DNA of 64,000 bases from Ctena decussata (taxonomy: Eukaryota; Mollusca; Bivalvia; Lucinida; Lucinidae): positions 56,335,087 to 56,399,086 of the forward strand of contig OZ022508.1 of the NCBI GenBank assembly GCA_963989385.1. The letters run 5' to 3'. The position numbers were made by a program, and so were the translations under genes. The notes below the pieces were generated by a model. It saw only the letters and a list, made by a program, of their open reading frames with translations, was not told the DNA's origin and ran no database searches. Shown piece after piece: positions 52,975-64,000 of this stretch (positions within the stretch are counted from its first letter, which is position 1; every line of letters starts with the position of its first letter).

Positions 52975-53105
52975 TGAATGATATGTAATCTATGACAGGC
53001 TCTGCATCAGAAAGTCCTCAGTCTAAATGGTTGTTTAATTTTAGTCAAAATAATATTTAGATTGTTCCTTGGTCAAGTTTTCATCTTAGATCCCCAATCC
53101 TGAAA

Positions 53106-53125
53106 TCAGCTTGTCTCCATAGTTT
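53106..53125 (-). CDS. RUVBL2: RUVBL2 (reptin), last coding exon
   Basis: Twenty coding bases after a polypyrimidine acceptor (TTATATTTTCAG). With the final G of the previous exon they read E-T-M-E-T-S-stop, matching the conserved ETMDTS end of animal RUVBL2. The match of such a short tail in the right phase confirms both the exon and the stop. Confidence 0.9.
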
Positions 53126-53205
53126 CTGAAAATATAATGATAAATATAGCTGAATTATTGCCTAAAACCAAAATTATGTCATTCATTTGCAATCACAACA
53201 TACAC

Positions 53206-53443
53206 GAGCAGCGACACGACAAAACCAACAAAGTGGCATGAGCGCCCAGCGAAGACTCAGGTCAGCCTGGGCATCCGCCCAGTCTGATCAGAGTCTTTGC
53301 TATGTGCATCAAGGGTAGCTAAGGGTTTGAGTTACCTCCATGCCGACAGAAAACTCTGATCAGACTGGGCAGATGCCCAGGCTGATCAAAGTCTTCGCTG
53401 GGCACATATGCCACTTTGTTGGTTTTCTCGTGTCACATCTCAA
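53206..53443. mobile_element. Hairpin MITE, type B, flanked by a ~25-bp repeat
   Basis: Starts GAGCAGCGACACGACAAAAC and ends GGTTTTCTCGTGTCACATCTC. On each side lies a copy of CATTCATTTGCAATCACAAC (53179 onward; right copy TATTCATTTGCGATCACAAC from 53454), much longer than the 4-bp duplications seen elsewhere. It is inside the last intron of RUVBL2. Confidence 0.88.
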
Positions 53444-53943
53444 TTATAATTGTTATTCATTTGCGATCACAACATATATATGCACATAAAGTGCAGCGCA
53501 ATAACAACTCCTGAGATTTTTCTTCACCTATATAGTTACAGCTTTATGTTTTTCTGCCATTCTTGCAAAGGGGAACAACCATTGTGACTTCCTGTTAGTT
53601 TCCTGCACAAGGAAATCCTCTCTTCTAAAAAGGGTCTTAATCAAAAGAATTTTCTCCTCTAGGAGCAAATTCTTCTCTGTTATAGCTGACCTACTGATAA
53701 AGGCACTCCCCTTCAAACTGTACATATTTTCACCTTAAGGTCCTATCCAGTATAAACCATTTATATAACGCTTCAGTTAAGGTGCAAGCATAAGCAAAAC
53801 GCCAAGACCCACCTGTTCAAAGCATCGTTAGCTTAATGAGATTGTTAGTTGAGGATTTGTTAAGTATTACAGTACTCACAGATTTAATAGTGGTAATATT
53901 TTTATCTGAAAAATTGTGAGGAGCTGTTGCAGTACAAAAGCTA

Positions 53944-54198
<255 letters not shown>

Positions 54199-54569
54199 TT
54201 AAATAGCCAGCTGTCCGTCTACTCTGAGTTTTCTCTGCAGTTTTAGTGGGTTTTATATTATGACAATTGCCATAAACCTAGACTTCAATTTAAAAAATCC
54301 AAAAATCCAATCTCAAAGATTGGGTATTTGACCATATTTACCATCATATAATAGAGCTGGAGTTTGAAATAACATTGACAATACTTGATATATGTATATA
54401 CACTTGATATATGTGAAATCAATGACTTCGTGTCACACTTCGGTTAAGGTGCAAGAAAAGCTTGGAAAACTGACAAAACTTACTTTTTTAAATTTGATCA
54501 ATGGAAAACGAGACTTGATAAAGCTATCAGTTTTATCTCTTAACTGCAGAGACAGCTGTCTGTTGTTGT

Positions 54570-54850
54570 TTTATTGCTTTACGTCCATGGTAAACAGCTA
54601 TAGACATGTCAGGACTGTCAGTTAACCTAACCACACCATTCCTCATAAGCGGTTAACCAGTAACCAGTACTAAGTGCACATACTTTCGCCACTAACTGAC
54701 AACTGCCTGCCTGGGGAGATGGTCTTTACAAGCCTAGAGCTTCCGACCAAATCCCGATAATTGATTCTGTACATTTGTATGTGCTCGTTTTCTTGAAATA
54801 AGTATTGTTTAAACCAACTGCCCTTCTTGAATCAGTGGAAGGAGGCTGTC
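54570..54850 (-). mobile_element. SINE body fragment, rearranged
   Basis: TTTACGTCCATGGTAAACAG, GTCAGTTAACCTAACCACAC, GCGGTTAACCAGTA, CTTTCGCCACTAACTGACAA, and CCCTTCTTGAATCAGTGGAA are blocks of the SINE at 50289-50561. About 110 bp of unrelated sequence (54721-54825) splits the body, and the tRNA head is lost. Confidence 0.75.
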
Positions 54851-54938
54851 TGTTGTAGCCCTCAGGAATAGCCAAGTTTGTAAGTTTCCAATGGAGGAAA
54901 AAAACACAACGTATAGCTATAGTATTATCTGACAGTCA

Positions 54939-55106
<168 letters not shown>

Positions 55107-55139
55107 TTATCTAAACACTTAAAGCACAAAGTATGAAAA

Positions 55140-55220
55140 TAGTTGAATTTGCAAACAGCGTAGATCCAGAAGAGGTGGCTCCTAATGAGCCACCTCATCT
55201 GGATCTTCAATGTTTGCCCT
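55140..55220. repeat. Palindrome in RUVBL2 intron
   Basis: AGATCCAGAAGAGGTGGCTC mirrored by GAGCCACCTCATCTGGATCT, flanked by GCAAACAG and TGTTTGC. Close relative of 21993-22085. Confidence 0.8.
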
Positions 55221-56379
<1,159 letters not shown>

Positions 56380-56560
56380 CTAAAGTAATAACCATACTTG
56401 CCCTAAAAATTGGAATGATTGTCTCTACAGTGCAGTCATGTGTCTTACAGATGCAGATGGAATGGCAAACAGTGTTCACCCTGATCAGATAGCTCCAGGA
56501 GCAGTCTGATCTTGATCTGCACTGTTTGCTAAGATCTGTATGTCCCAACACTTAGAATTT
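56380..56560. repeat. GCAAACAG palindrome family, copy in RUVBL2 intron
   Basis: ATGGCAAACAGTGTTCACCC ... GATCTGCACTGTTTGCTAAG, with GATCAGATAGCTCC / GGAGCAGTCTGATC at the centre. The outer parts (GATGCAGATGGAAT, CAACACTTAGAATTTTTAC) match 17330-17520 and 20150-20285. Confidence 0.75.
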
Positions 56561-56639
56561 TTACAATATTCTGTGATGATGATAACTTTGGGATCATCAT
56601 GATTTTTCTTGTCAGAAGAAAAGGACAAGTTACATTTAT

Positions 56640-56950
56640 GTACCATTCCGGCTAAGAATCAGGCAGGTGGTGGCATATCGAGGTCTTCAGATTTTGACCA
56701 AAACTTTTGTATAAGTCCATTGGGTGACCAAACTTGCACATGCAAAATCTTAGGTCAGTCAGTCAACGGTTGCTATGGAAACCAGGGAATAATTGTTTTC
56801 CTTAGCAACAAGCAAAGACAGTTTAAAAGCACAGCTGACAGGCTTTCAAAAATCTGTTGAAAATTGTCTATTTTTTTCCTTAGCATCCAATTTGATCCCT
56901 TAGCAACCACCTTTAAAATACCAAAAAAAAATTTGAGGACAACTTTGTTT
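56640..56950 (+). mobile_element. Core-repeat element, short copy (one core unit)
   Basis: A 5' module (CCGGCTAAGAATCAGGCAGG, ATATCGAGGTCTTCAGATTT, AACGGTTGCTATGGAAACCA) is followed by a single unit with CTTAGCAACCACCTTTAAAA. The same module lies reversed at 62391-62578 next to about seven units. Confidence 0.75.
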
Positions 56951-56959
56951 CGCATTTAG

Positions 56960-58090
56960 AAGGTCCAAATGAACAATTTGGCACCCATGAGAAATTGTCC
57001 TGGGGGGGAGGGGGTTAAATCAGACACCGGGGTACGTGTTTCCACCATTTTTGCCAAGGGATACAACTTTTGTGAATTCTTGTTTAATTCTCCAGCTGAA
57101 AATACCTTTCCAAAGTGGGATCTAGTGTTAACGGGATTAATCTGCTCCTGCAGGGGCTAATTCTATCCTCTATCGGTTGACTTTTACACAGAAGGTAGGC
57201 ATTTATGAAAATGGCAGTGTTGTCTCCCCTGAAAGTGTACCTTTTCACTCCACATCAATCTTATATTGATATGCAAGAAATATAGTTAACCTTTTGTGAA
57301 CATGCTCATCACAACAACATTCACCAGCCTGGCATGTGTCCTGTCCTTAGACTCACATGTGTTAATGCACTCATGAACTTCATTATAAATAGGTAAGATT
57401 ATTGTATTAAAAAGCTAACATGGTGCTCTAGCGATGTTCATTTCGCATTGACAGAAAAAATCTTGGAGCACCGATCAAATAATAAGATACCTCCTAAGGG
57501 TATATTAAAATGAATGACATACCTGCAGTGGAAGCAACTCACCATTTTCATTTAAACAGAGTGAATTCTAAAATGAAAGAACTGGCTTTTCTAGGAGCAA
57601 ATTGTTTTATTTTTTAACCAATAATGCAGATTGTGGGTGATCTCATATTTTAGAAGCTGTTTGTCCAGGAGCAAACAAGAAATAAAAAAAGTTGCTTCCA
57701 TTTGTAAATATGGCAGAGAAATAAAGATATAAAGGATATTTGACTTTTTCAGTGTAAGATCACTTTTTACTTCATGGAATAAACACCAAAAGCAGTATTT
57801 TCTGGAGTGGTCAAGCAACAAGTGAACAGTGTAAGAAAATTTTTTATTTCACCGAATAAACCCCAAAAGCAGTATTTTTACTAGTGGCAAGAGAAAATAC
57901 AATTTTTGGTGTTCATGAGTGAAATAAAAATCAACTTTACACTGAAATAGTCTATCCTTTTTGTTTTCTTTATGCTTTGAATTGCAATAATTCAGTTTAT
58001 TCCATTGCGTCAGCCGTCACAACAGAGGCACAACTTTTTTCTAGCTGTTTTGTGTCATATTTGATGCTTCCAGCATGTTTACTGGGTATG
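56960..58090. other. RUVBL2 upstream intron, nothing coding
   Basis: A G-rich run (57001-57014), a CCAAAAGCAGTATTTT block in two copies (57787 and 57862) and decayed interspersed repeats. No RUVBL2 exon recognised. Confidence 0.45.
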
Positions 58091-58093
58091 ATA

Positions 58094-59016
58094 TATACTA
58101 GTCAAAATAAGTTCCGCCGCATTGTCTTTAGCATCTTTTTCTGAAAAGGTACCATACTGAATGAGCTTAAAGAGTCATTGTAGTACTGATATGACCTTTT
58201 TATATTGCTAGACAGACAGGTTTCAAAATTTTAATGTAAACCGAGAGTTTGCGCAGCTTTCATTTTTAGTTTGGGTTATTTCTAATTTCCCGAGATTTCT
58301 CATGAAAAAATGGCCTTTTCTTTTAGTTTTACTCTCGTTTTCTGATCTGTATTTCTTAGACACATTTTTTTTGGATTCCAGATGTTTCATATAAAGAAGA
58401 AAATCGGATTTCAAAACGGTTTTCACGATAACTTCTCACTTCTTAATTTCATCGTTTATGCAGAAAAGCCAAACCTTCTAAAGTTGCAGTGGCATTGTCA
58501 TAAACATTTAAAAACTGCATGCCTGACACAATTTTCGCAATAAACTGATGCATTCTCATTTAAAAATGTTGCAAAGAGACGTTTTTGCATGTCCAGAAAA
58601 GCAGAACTGAAGTTTGTGACTGATAAGCCCATAATCTGAAAATCAAATTTCCTATAGTTTTGATTCAAAGGGAGGTAATTTACAGTCTCGCAAACTTTAA
58701 GATGCAATGTTCGCCATTTGAAAGTTTTTTTTCAGATTTGATTTAGATGTTTCTAGAATGTACGGTTTCTCGAGAATTAAACGAGAAAAACATAACGGTA
58801 TTGCGCACGTGCAGTAAGCGCCTAGTCGCAGTTTCTATGGTTTACTAGTTATGCGAGGTAACTCTGTACACGCAAACAGGAAACTGAGACATTAAAAAGT
58901 TTTCAGTGGACAAATGTTGTGGCAACTAATTAAAAGCAAAATAATTTGACAATGATATATTTAAAATCGTCAATATCACGATTAAAATTGCGGCGGAATT
59001 TGTTTTGACGAGTATA
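58094..59016. mobile_element. ~920-bp TA-flanked TIR element (TACTAGTCAAAATAAG ends)
   Basis: 28-bp ends TATACTAGTCAAAATAAGTT plus CCGCCGCA, and the mirror at the right with three mismatches. TA at the edges fits a Tc1/mariner-like target. Two minus-strand frames inside (67 and 69 codons) show no transposase motif. Confidence 0.75.
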
Positions 59017-59436
59017 GGTTGTAAACCAGTTTGCAACTGAAAAAGCTTGAAACTACATTTCACAAATCTCAAGGCATTTGCTAAGAAAGAATGCCTATAG
59101 GAGACTAAGGCATCATGATGTCGTGTGCACTAAACAATGTTATGTTGGCACTTTTAGTGATTCATTAATGTCAGAATGACGTGCAGACTTGCCTGACATA
59201 ATTTGTCAAGATGGATAAGGTTTAGCCAATTTAAACAAAATGAATGAGACTATTTCATGGAAATCCTATTTTATGAAACAGTGAAGTCCAAAGTGATAAT
59301 TTCACTGTTAGAAACAGTGAGACTATCGGTAAGGATTTCACTGAGAAATTTGTATTCTTCATTGAAAAGTACGAAAGAAGTACCCATATACCTTAAAGCA
59401 CCCTTTGCATGACAATACATATGCAATATATAGAGA

Positions 59437-59697
59437 GGCACCATGGCTGAGTGGTTAGAGATGCTATCTTATGATGCAGAAGGTTCTGAGTTTGAATCCC
59501 AGCTGGGGTCAACTCGCAACTGGAAAACTCAGTCAACCCAGCAGAAAATGGGTAACGTTTTCAAATCAGGAAAGATAAGGCAGCAAAAGGAGAGGGATGG
59601 GTTCTGCCTTTCATATGCTGTACCAAAGATACACTGGGCCTCTAACCCCCACTGCCACCACTACGGCCACTAGGTTATGGGAGTCCTTTACCTTTAT
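59437..59697 (+). mobile_element. tRNA-derived SINE (third type)
   Basis: Head GCACCATGGCTGAGTGGTTA (A box) and GAGTTTGAATCCCAGCTGGG (B box), body through CAACTGGAAAACTCAGTCAA, and end CCACTAGGTTATGGGAGTCC then TTTACCTTTATATA. The frame from 59443 starts in the tRNA head and is not a gene. Confidence 0.75.
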
Positions 59698-59788
59698 ATA
59701 CAATATATATGTCCCTCATGAAAAAGGACTATGCAAATTAAAACTGCATTGAATTTTCACAAAGGAGTTCCAGGAAAATTACCATTTA

Positions 59789-59965
59789 CAGTAGAACTTC
59801 AATGGCTCGAACAGGCATGGGACCACAAAAATTAGTTCCAGCCAAGGGTAGTTCTAGCCATCCAGGGTTGGTTTCCATTTAAATTGACCTCTAGGGACCA
59901 AGAAAAGAGTTTTAGCCAGGCAGGGTGAACGAGCCATCAGGGTTCGAGCCATTGAAGTTCTACTG
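59789..59965. mobile_element. MITE with CAGTAGAACTTCAATGGCTC ends
   Basis: Perfect terminal inverted repeats of about 24 bp (CAGTAGAACTTCAATGGCTCG and mirror). Inner blocks (TTAGTTCCAGCC, GAGTTTTAGCCAGG) form weaker arms. Non-coding. Confidence 0.85.
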
Positions 59966-60079
59966 CTATATTGCTTTCCTATCAGTCATTGTAAAGGCCT
60001 TAATTTGTGATCCAAGATCTGAGTCAACGTGATCATATATAAATTCATTTTATAAACAACATAAAACAGAGATAAGTAC

Positions 60080-60600
60080 TGATGAGACCAAACTGATGTC
60101 AAACAGCACCAATGGCATCCAGTGGGAGATATAAGTAAAAGGACAGAAGTTAGGAAAGACAACAAACTTCAAATGCCTTGAAGCAGTTGTCTTAGAAAAT
60201 GGATCAAAGCCAGAGTTTTAGACTCTCAAGGATTGCACAAGCTACTGCAGCTCCATTAAAGCTGAAGATAATTTTGAGAGGCAACAAAATATCTCTTGGA
60301 TCAAAAGTGAAACGTGTGCTGTCCCTTGTCATATCCACATTTCTGTATACCTGAGTGTCATGAACCTTGGCAGCAGTTTGAGAAAAGAATGCAGGCCTTA
60401 GAGATGAGATGCTACCATATGTTACTGACATTTTGTATGAAGACCATGTAACTGATGAGGATTTTCGCTGAACAGAAATTTAGGTGATTCAGTCATGTCA
60501 ATGTCTTCTGGCTTAGCAAAGGCTTTTCTGCAGGCACAAAAAAGTAAAAAAGAAGAGCAGATGAAGAAGAAAACATTATTGTTTTGTTCTTCGCCTGTCT
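60080..60600 (+). pseudogene. Decayed LINE reverse-transcriptase C-terminus
   Basis: Plus-strand segments in order: TNFKCLEAVVLENGSKPE (FKYLG block), SRIAQATAAPLKLKIILRGN, KISLGSKVKRVLSLVISTFL, SWTLAAVLEKRMQALEMRCY, then SHVNV (GHVSR-like), GLAKAF, and a KKSKKEEQMKKK basic run. These are the thumb and C-terminal parts of a non-LTR RT polyprotein. Stops and shifts interrupt it, and the palm is absent. The minus-strand 118-codon frame over 60422-60778 is a shadow. Confidence 0.8.
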
Positions 60601-60789
60601 CTTCTTTTTCATTTCTCTGTGCCTTTAGACTGGCATCCAGTTCTGGGGACATATAAAAACAATGTAGACCCAAGTCAGACAATGTGAGATAATGTGTTTG
60701 AAATTCAGAAAATACGTTAAGAGGTGGTTGATTAAGGGCTCGTACGTACTGCTGGTACATGTTTTCAACATATCTCAAAAGTCAGGCAA

Positions 60790-62578
60790 CGGTACTTAAA
60801 ACTTTTTATAACCGTCTTAATTACTTATAGGACAAAAACAGACATTCTTTTCTTTGGACTTCAGCAGAAAATTCGTCTTCTTTAGGGTCTGTCAGTTCCT
60901 CTGGCAACGTTCTAAGTCTTCTAAGAAATGGTTGCTAAGGGCTTCAACTGGTTACTAAGAACAAGCACATAGGCATTTTCTTCAACAGAGTTTAGAAGTC
61001 TAACCGTTTGATCCAGACATCACTTACACTTGTCATAACAGTTTGTTGCTAATAAAACTGCTCAGTCCTGAATTCCGACAAAAGTCTCACATCTAAAAAA
61101 GGTGGTTGCCAATGCCCCAATCTGGTTTCTAAGGACAATTGCATGCAGATGTTTTTAATCAGATGGTAAAAGTTCAGGTCAGAGGTGCTTTAGATATTAC
61201 TTATAACAAGATACATTGTTATGTTGCAAAGACAGAATAGTTTGTTTGATAATAATTCACTCACATGCTCCAAATCTGTTAAAATATGGTTAAAATCATG
61301 TGGTTGCCAAGGACTAAAACTTGTTGCTAAGGACATATACATGCACAAGTGATTTGTTTCCTTGTTGATTTTTAAAAGTAATTTAATATGTTCAAAAAAA
61401 TACTGCAACTGTCTTCATAGATTGCTGCTCATGAAAGGTATTTTGTATGGAATTTAAACCAAATTCTCAAATCAGTTTAGAGGTGGTTGCTATGGGCTCA
61501 GACTGGTTGCTAAGGACAATTATATACACAAGTTTTTTCAACAGACTGGTTAAGTCCAGCACTCTTGCTTCAATGATTCCTTACCATTGTCTACATAGTA
61601 CACAACAATCAGAACGCATCAGCTTTGGACTTCACTAAAAATTCTAAATTCGTTGATAGGTGGTTGCTAAGGGCACAAACTGGTTGCTAAGAGCAAATAT
61701 ATGCACATGTTTCACAACAACATTTAAAGGAAAGGCAGCTGTAGTTTAAACATTTCAATAAATGTATGGTTATTACCACTTGTATATCAAAGATATTCCT
61801 CTTAGAGTTCGGCCAAAAGTCTCAGATTTGTTAACGGTTGGTTGCTAAGGGCTCTAACTGGTTGCTAAGATGAAATATATGCACATGTTTCTCAACAAAG
61901 TGTTAAAGTCCAATACATGTGCTTTAAACTTTTCTTACTATTGTCTTCCTATATTGCAATACATCGAAGATTTACTGTTTCCAATTCAGTCAAAATGTAC
62001 AGATCACCTAAGGGATGGTTGCTAAGGAGTTAAACTGGTTGCTAAGGAGAAATTTATACAGTAATTTTATTCCAGATTTTGAAAGCCCCATAGCTGTGCT
62101 GCAATCATTGAATGCTGGTATCTTTCAATTTTTTATACTATAGAAAATATTTGGGTTGGATTTCGGTCATTTTTGACTATTTTCACAAATTCTGTAAAAA
62201 CGATGACCCAGGTGACCTTTGACCCCCAATAGCACACATGTTGATGTTTATTTCAGAGACATTTAAACAGAATCTGATACCAATAATGTACATTGTCTTA
62301 GTGTACACATGACAAGAAGGGCTACTTTTGCTTTGTATACAGTTTTAGCCTCCCAAAAATGTTGCATTTTACATAAATGTGCCAGCATAATTTGCTTGTT
62401 GCTAAGGAAAACAATTATCCCCTGGTTTCCATAGCAACCGTTGACTGATTGACCTAAGATTTTGCATATGCAGGTTTGGTCATCCAATGGACTTATACAC
62501 AAGTTTTGGTCAAAATCTGAAGACCTCGATATGCCACCCTATTAATGCATTCTGCCTGATTCTTAGCCGGAACGGTAC
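60790..62578 (-). mobile_element. Core-repeat element, long copy (~7 units of ~180 bp)
   Basis: Plus-strand GGTTGCTAAGGGC...AACTGGTTGCTAAGGAC pairs recur near 60932, 61101, 61299, 61483, 61660, 61835 and 62010. Read on the minus strand, the 5' module (62391-62578) comes first and the units follow, as in 56640-56950. Units are well diverged. Flank plus variable core number again recalls pearl/Helentron-type elements; no terminal hairpin was pinned down. Confidence 0.7.
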
Positions 62579-62599
62579 TTAACTATTGCAATATGCCAA

Positions 62600-63650
62600 C
62601 TGAAAAGGCTGATTTTCGAAGATAAATGAAGCTATTGTATATTCAATTAGCTGATACTTAATTTTGAACAAATGCCAGGTATATGGAGTCATATCCCATT
62701 CAGTGGTAGTTCACCGGTGCCAATCTTATAGGTCCGGTAATTGTTTATTTTTTTTACCTTTGAAACTCTGCTATGCCCAAAGGAGTGCAAGCTTTCAGTT
62801 TGTGCATGCCAGAATCTCAAGTGTTTGCGCTTCATGCTCGCAAGCTAATTGTAATAGAAATAAATGTTTTACAAAAATCAAATCCAACAAGCAGAATGTT
62901 AGCTATTATGTTTCTATTTGAATCTGTGCAACTTCATTTTCTCAAATTGTAATGCTTTCTGGGAAAATCTTGCAGCTGAATGTATGTACTGTCTGCAGCA
63001 TTTATGGAAATTTCAACTACCGATGTCCCTCCAAATTTTATTCCATCCTAGATACCCACAATTTTTATATATAATCATTCCTCATATATTTATTGATAAT
63101 AAACTGGTAATATTATAATGGTTACAAGGGTAGGAGTAAACCAGAAAAAACGTAGTAAATTTTAATATATCCAACACTAGGCTTATACAGGGATCTCCCC
63201 AGACCATTAAGGCATGTCGCTTGCAACATGCCTTCCTCTTCAAATTACCTCTGCAACATGCCTTAATTTCCTATGAATTTTTTTTAAAGTGCTATTATTT
63301 TCATTTCTCAGCCAGTAATGTTGTTTTGAATGCATTAGAGATCATCAAAATTGATTTATAATGTAAATTTAGGCTAATTTTGATAAAACACTGCTATATT
63401 AAAGATTTTAAAAATTAATCATTAAGTCAGAGTCTGATTTTTGTGCTAAAAGCGACATGCCTTCTGAAATTTCTGGGGAGAACACTGCTTATATAATATC
63501 GGACACTGATGCCAACGCAATATAGTCTCTTGTATTTGCAAATAAGGATGCTACCATATTTATTAAACTATCAGATAGGAGGCTGCCCCTTCCAAACTTA
63601 CCCCAAATATATAAATTTTCTAGTGTACTTCAACTTTAAAATGTGATTTC
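62600..63650. other. Spacer, no gene recognised
   Basis: Frames at 62664-63118 lack domains. AAGGCATGTCGCTTGCAACATGCC near 63210 is a small palindrome; GACATGCC recurs at 63454. No RUVBL2 exon seen on the minus strand. Confidence 0.45.
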
Positions 63651-63656
63651 TTCTTC

Positions 63657-63723
63657 AAAAACAATTCCAAAACTCTAAATCCATCATCTAAGATGGATCT
63701 AGATTTCTGAGATTGATTTGGTC
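63657..63723. repeat. Palindrome related to 24600-24735
   Basis: AAAACAATTCCAAAACTCTA and AATCCATCATCT are mirrored by AGATGGATCTAGATT and TGATTTG. Same motif order as the palindrome at 24640-24690. Confidence 0.6.
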
Positions 63724-63818
63724 TTATAACGAAATTTATACCACCCTTACCAGAAAGCCCCAACTTTAGCACGAAATATTTTGCACTGAGCAAGGTCTAC
63801 ACTAGTAAGTGTGGTCTA

Positions 63819-63935
63819 AAACAGTTATACCATGGTTTGTCAGCCTGTACGAGAGATATTCCATGAGCTTTAATCCACTCGCTAAAGCTCATGGATTATC
63901 TCCTCATACAGGCAAATGAACTATGGTAAAACTAT
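63819..63935. mobile_element. Foldback repeat (TACCATGGTTTGTCAGCCTG arm)
   Basis: AAACAGTTATACCATGGTTT, GCCTGTACGAGAGATA and TCCATGAGCTTTA are mirrored by TAAAGCTCATGGA, TATCTCCTCATACAGGC and ACTATGGTAAAACTATT. Folds along its whole length. Confidence 0.8.
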
Positions 63936-64000
63936 TACATATACAGTGATGAATTTTGTCTATGATTCTTTTAAAGGCTGAATATGGAAACTAAAATTTC

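Noticed and set aside
60422..60778. 118-codon minus-strand frame
   Set aside because: Antisense to a decayed plus-strand reverse-transcriptase fragment whose motifs are recognisable in order.

Overview
This is a eukaryotic window: short exons with GT/AG introns, no operons or ribosome-binding sites, and most of the sequence made of transposable elements. It looks like a mollusc, most likely a clam-type bivalve. The basis is the style of the repeats: a dense hairpin MITE with GAGCCGCGACACGA ends, satellite-bearing Helitron/Helentron-like elements, tRNA-derived SINEs and degraded mariners. The species assignment is inference from general familiarity and was not searched.

Three coding loci are well supported. 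(1) Two tandem plus-strand paralogues, 17545-24293 and 38160-51140 (possibly from 37721), share five exons with identical phases. Each encodes an extracellular Cys-containing region, a Ser/Thr-rich mucin-like stalk, one transmembrane helix and a ten-residue acidic/basic tail (GRDDDKEESA and GRDGDKEERA). I do not recognise the family. Neither copy shows a convincing signal-peptide exon, so the 5' ends are missing or unrecognised. (2) The minus-strand 53106-56332 block is the C-terminal four exons of RUVBL2 (reptin, AAA+ ATPase). Its upstream exons are not seen in the remaining 7.7 kb. It lies tail-to-tail with paralogue 2. (3) A minus-strand exon at 2032-2186 encodes a Cys/Trp/Tyr-rich secreted-looking segment from an unrecognised gene. 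A fourth candidate is an intronless 126-residue secreted protein at 25544-25924, between the two paralogues.

Layout: 1-17 kb is repeats plus the small Cys/Trp exon, with nested TIR elements at 4.9-5.9 kb, 7.1-8.0 kb and 9.8-11.5 kb and a LINE relic at 13.4-14.2 kb. 17.5-24.5 kb is paralogue 1. 24.6-37.7 kb is intergenic, with the secreted ORF, GATT/GACT microsatellites, a pearl-like ~168-bp tandem element (31.9-33.4 kb), a 3.15-kb inverted-repeat pair and a 102-bp tandem repeat. 38.2-51.1 kb is paralogue 2, whose second intron carries a 6.1-kb array of ~454-bp units with a trimeric higher-order repeat of 1357 bp. 53-64 kb is RUVBL2 and its repeat-filled upstream intron, with a ~180-bp core-repeat element, a LINE relic, SINEs and MITEs.

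The strongest leads are the two-gene mucin-like receptor family and the way transposons sit immediately downstream of its splice donors without destroying them. One terminal exon is also duplicated in tandem.
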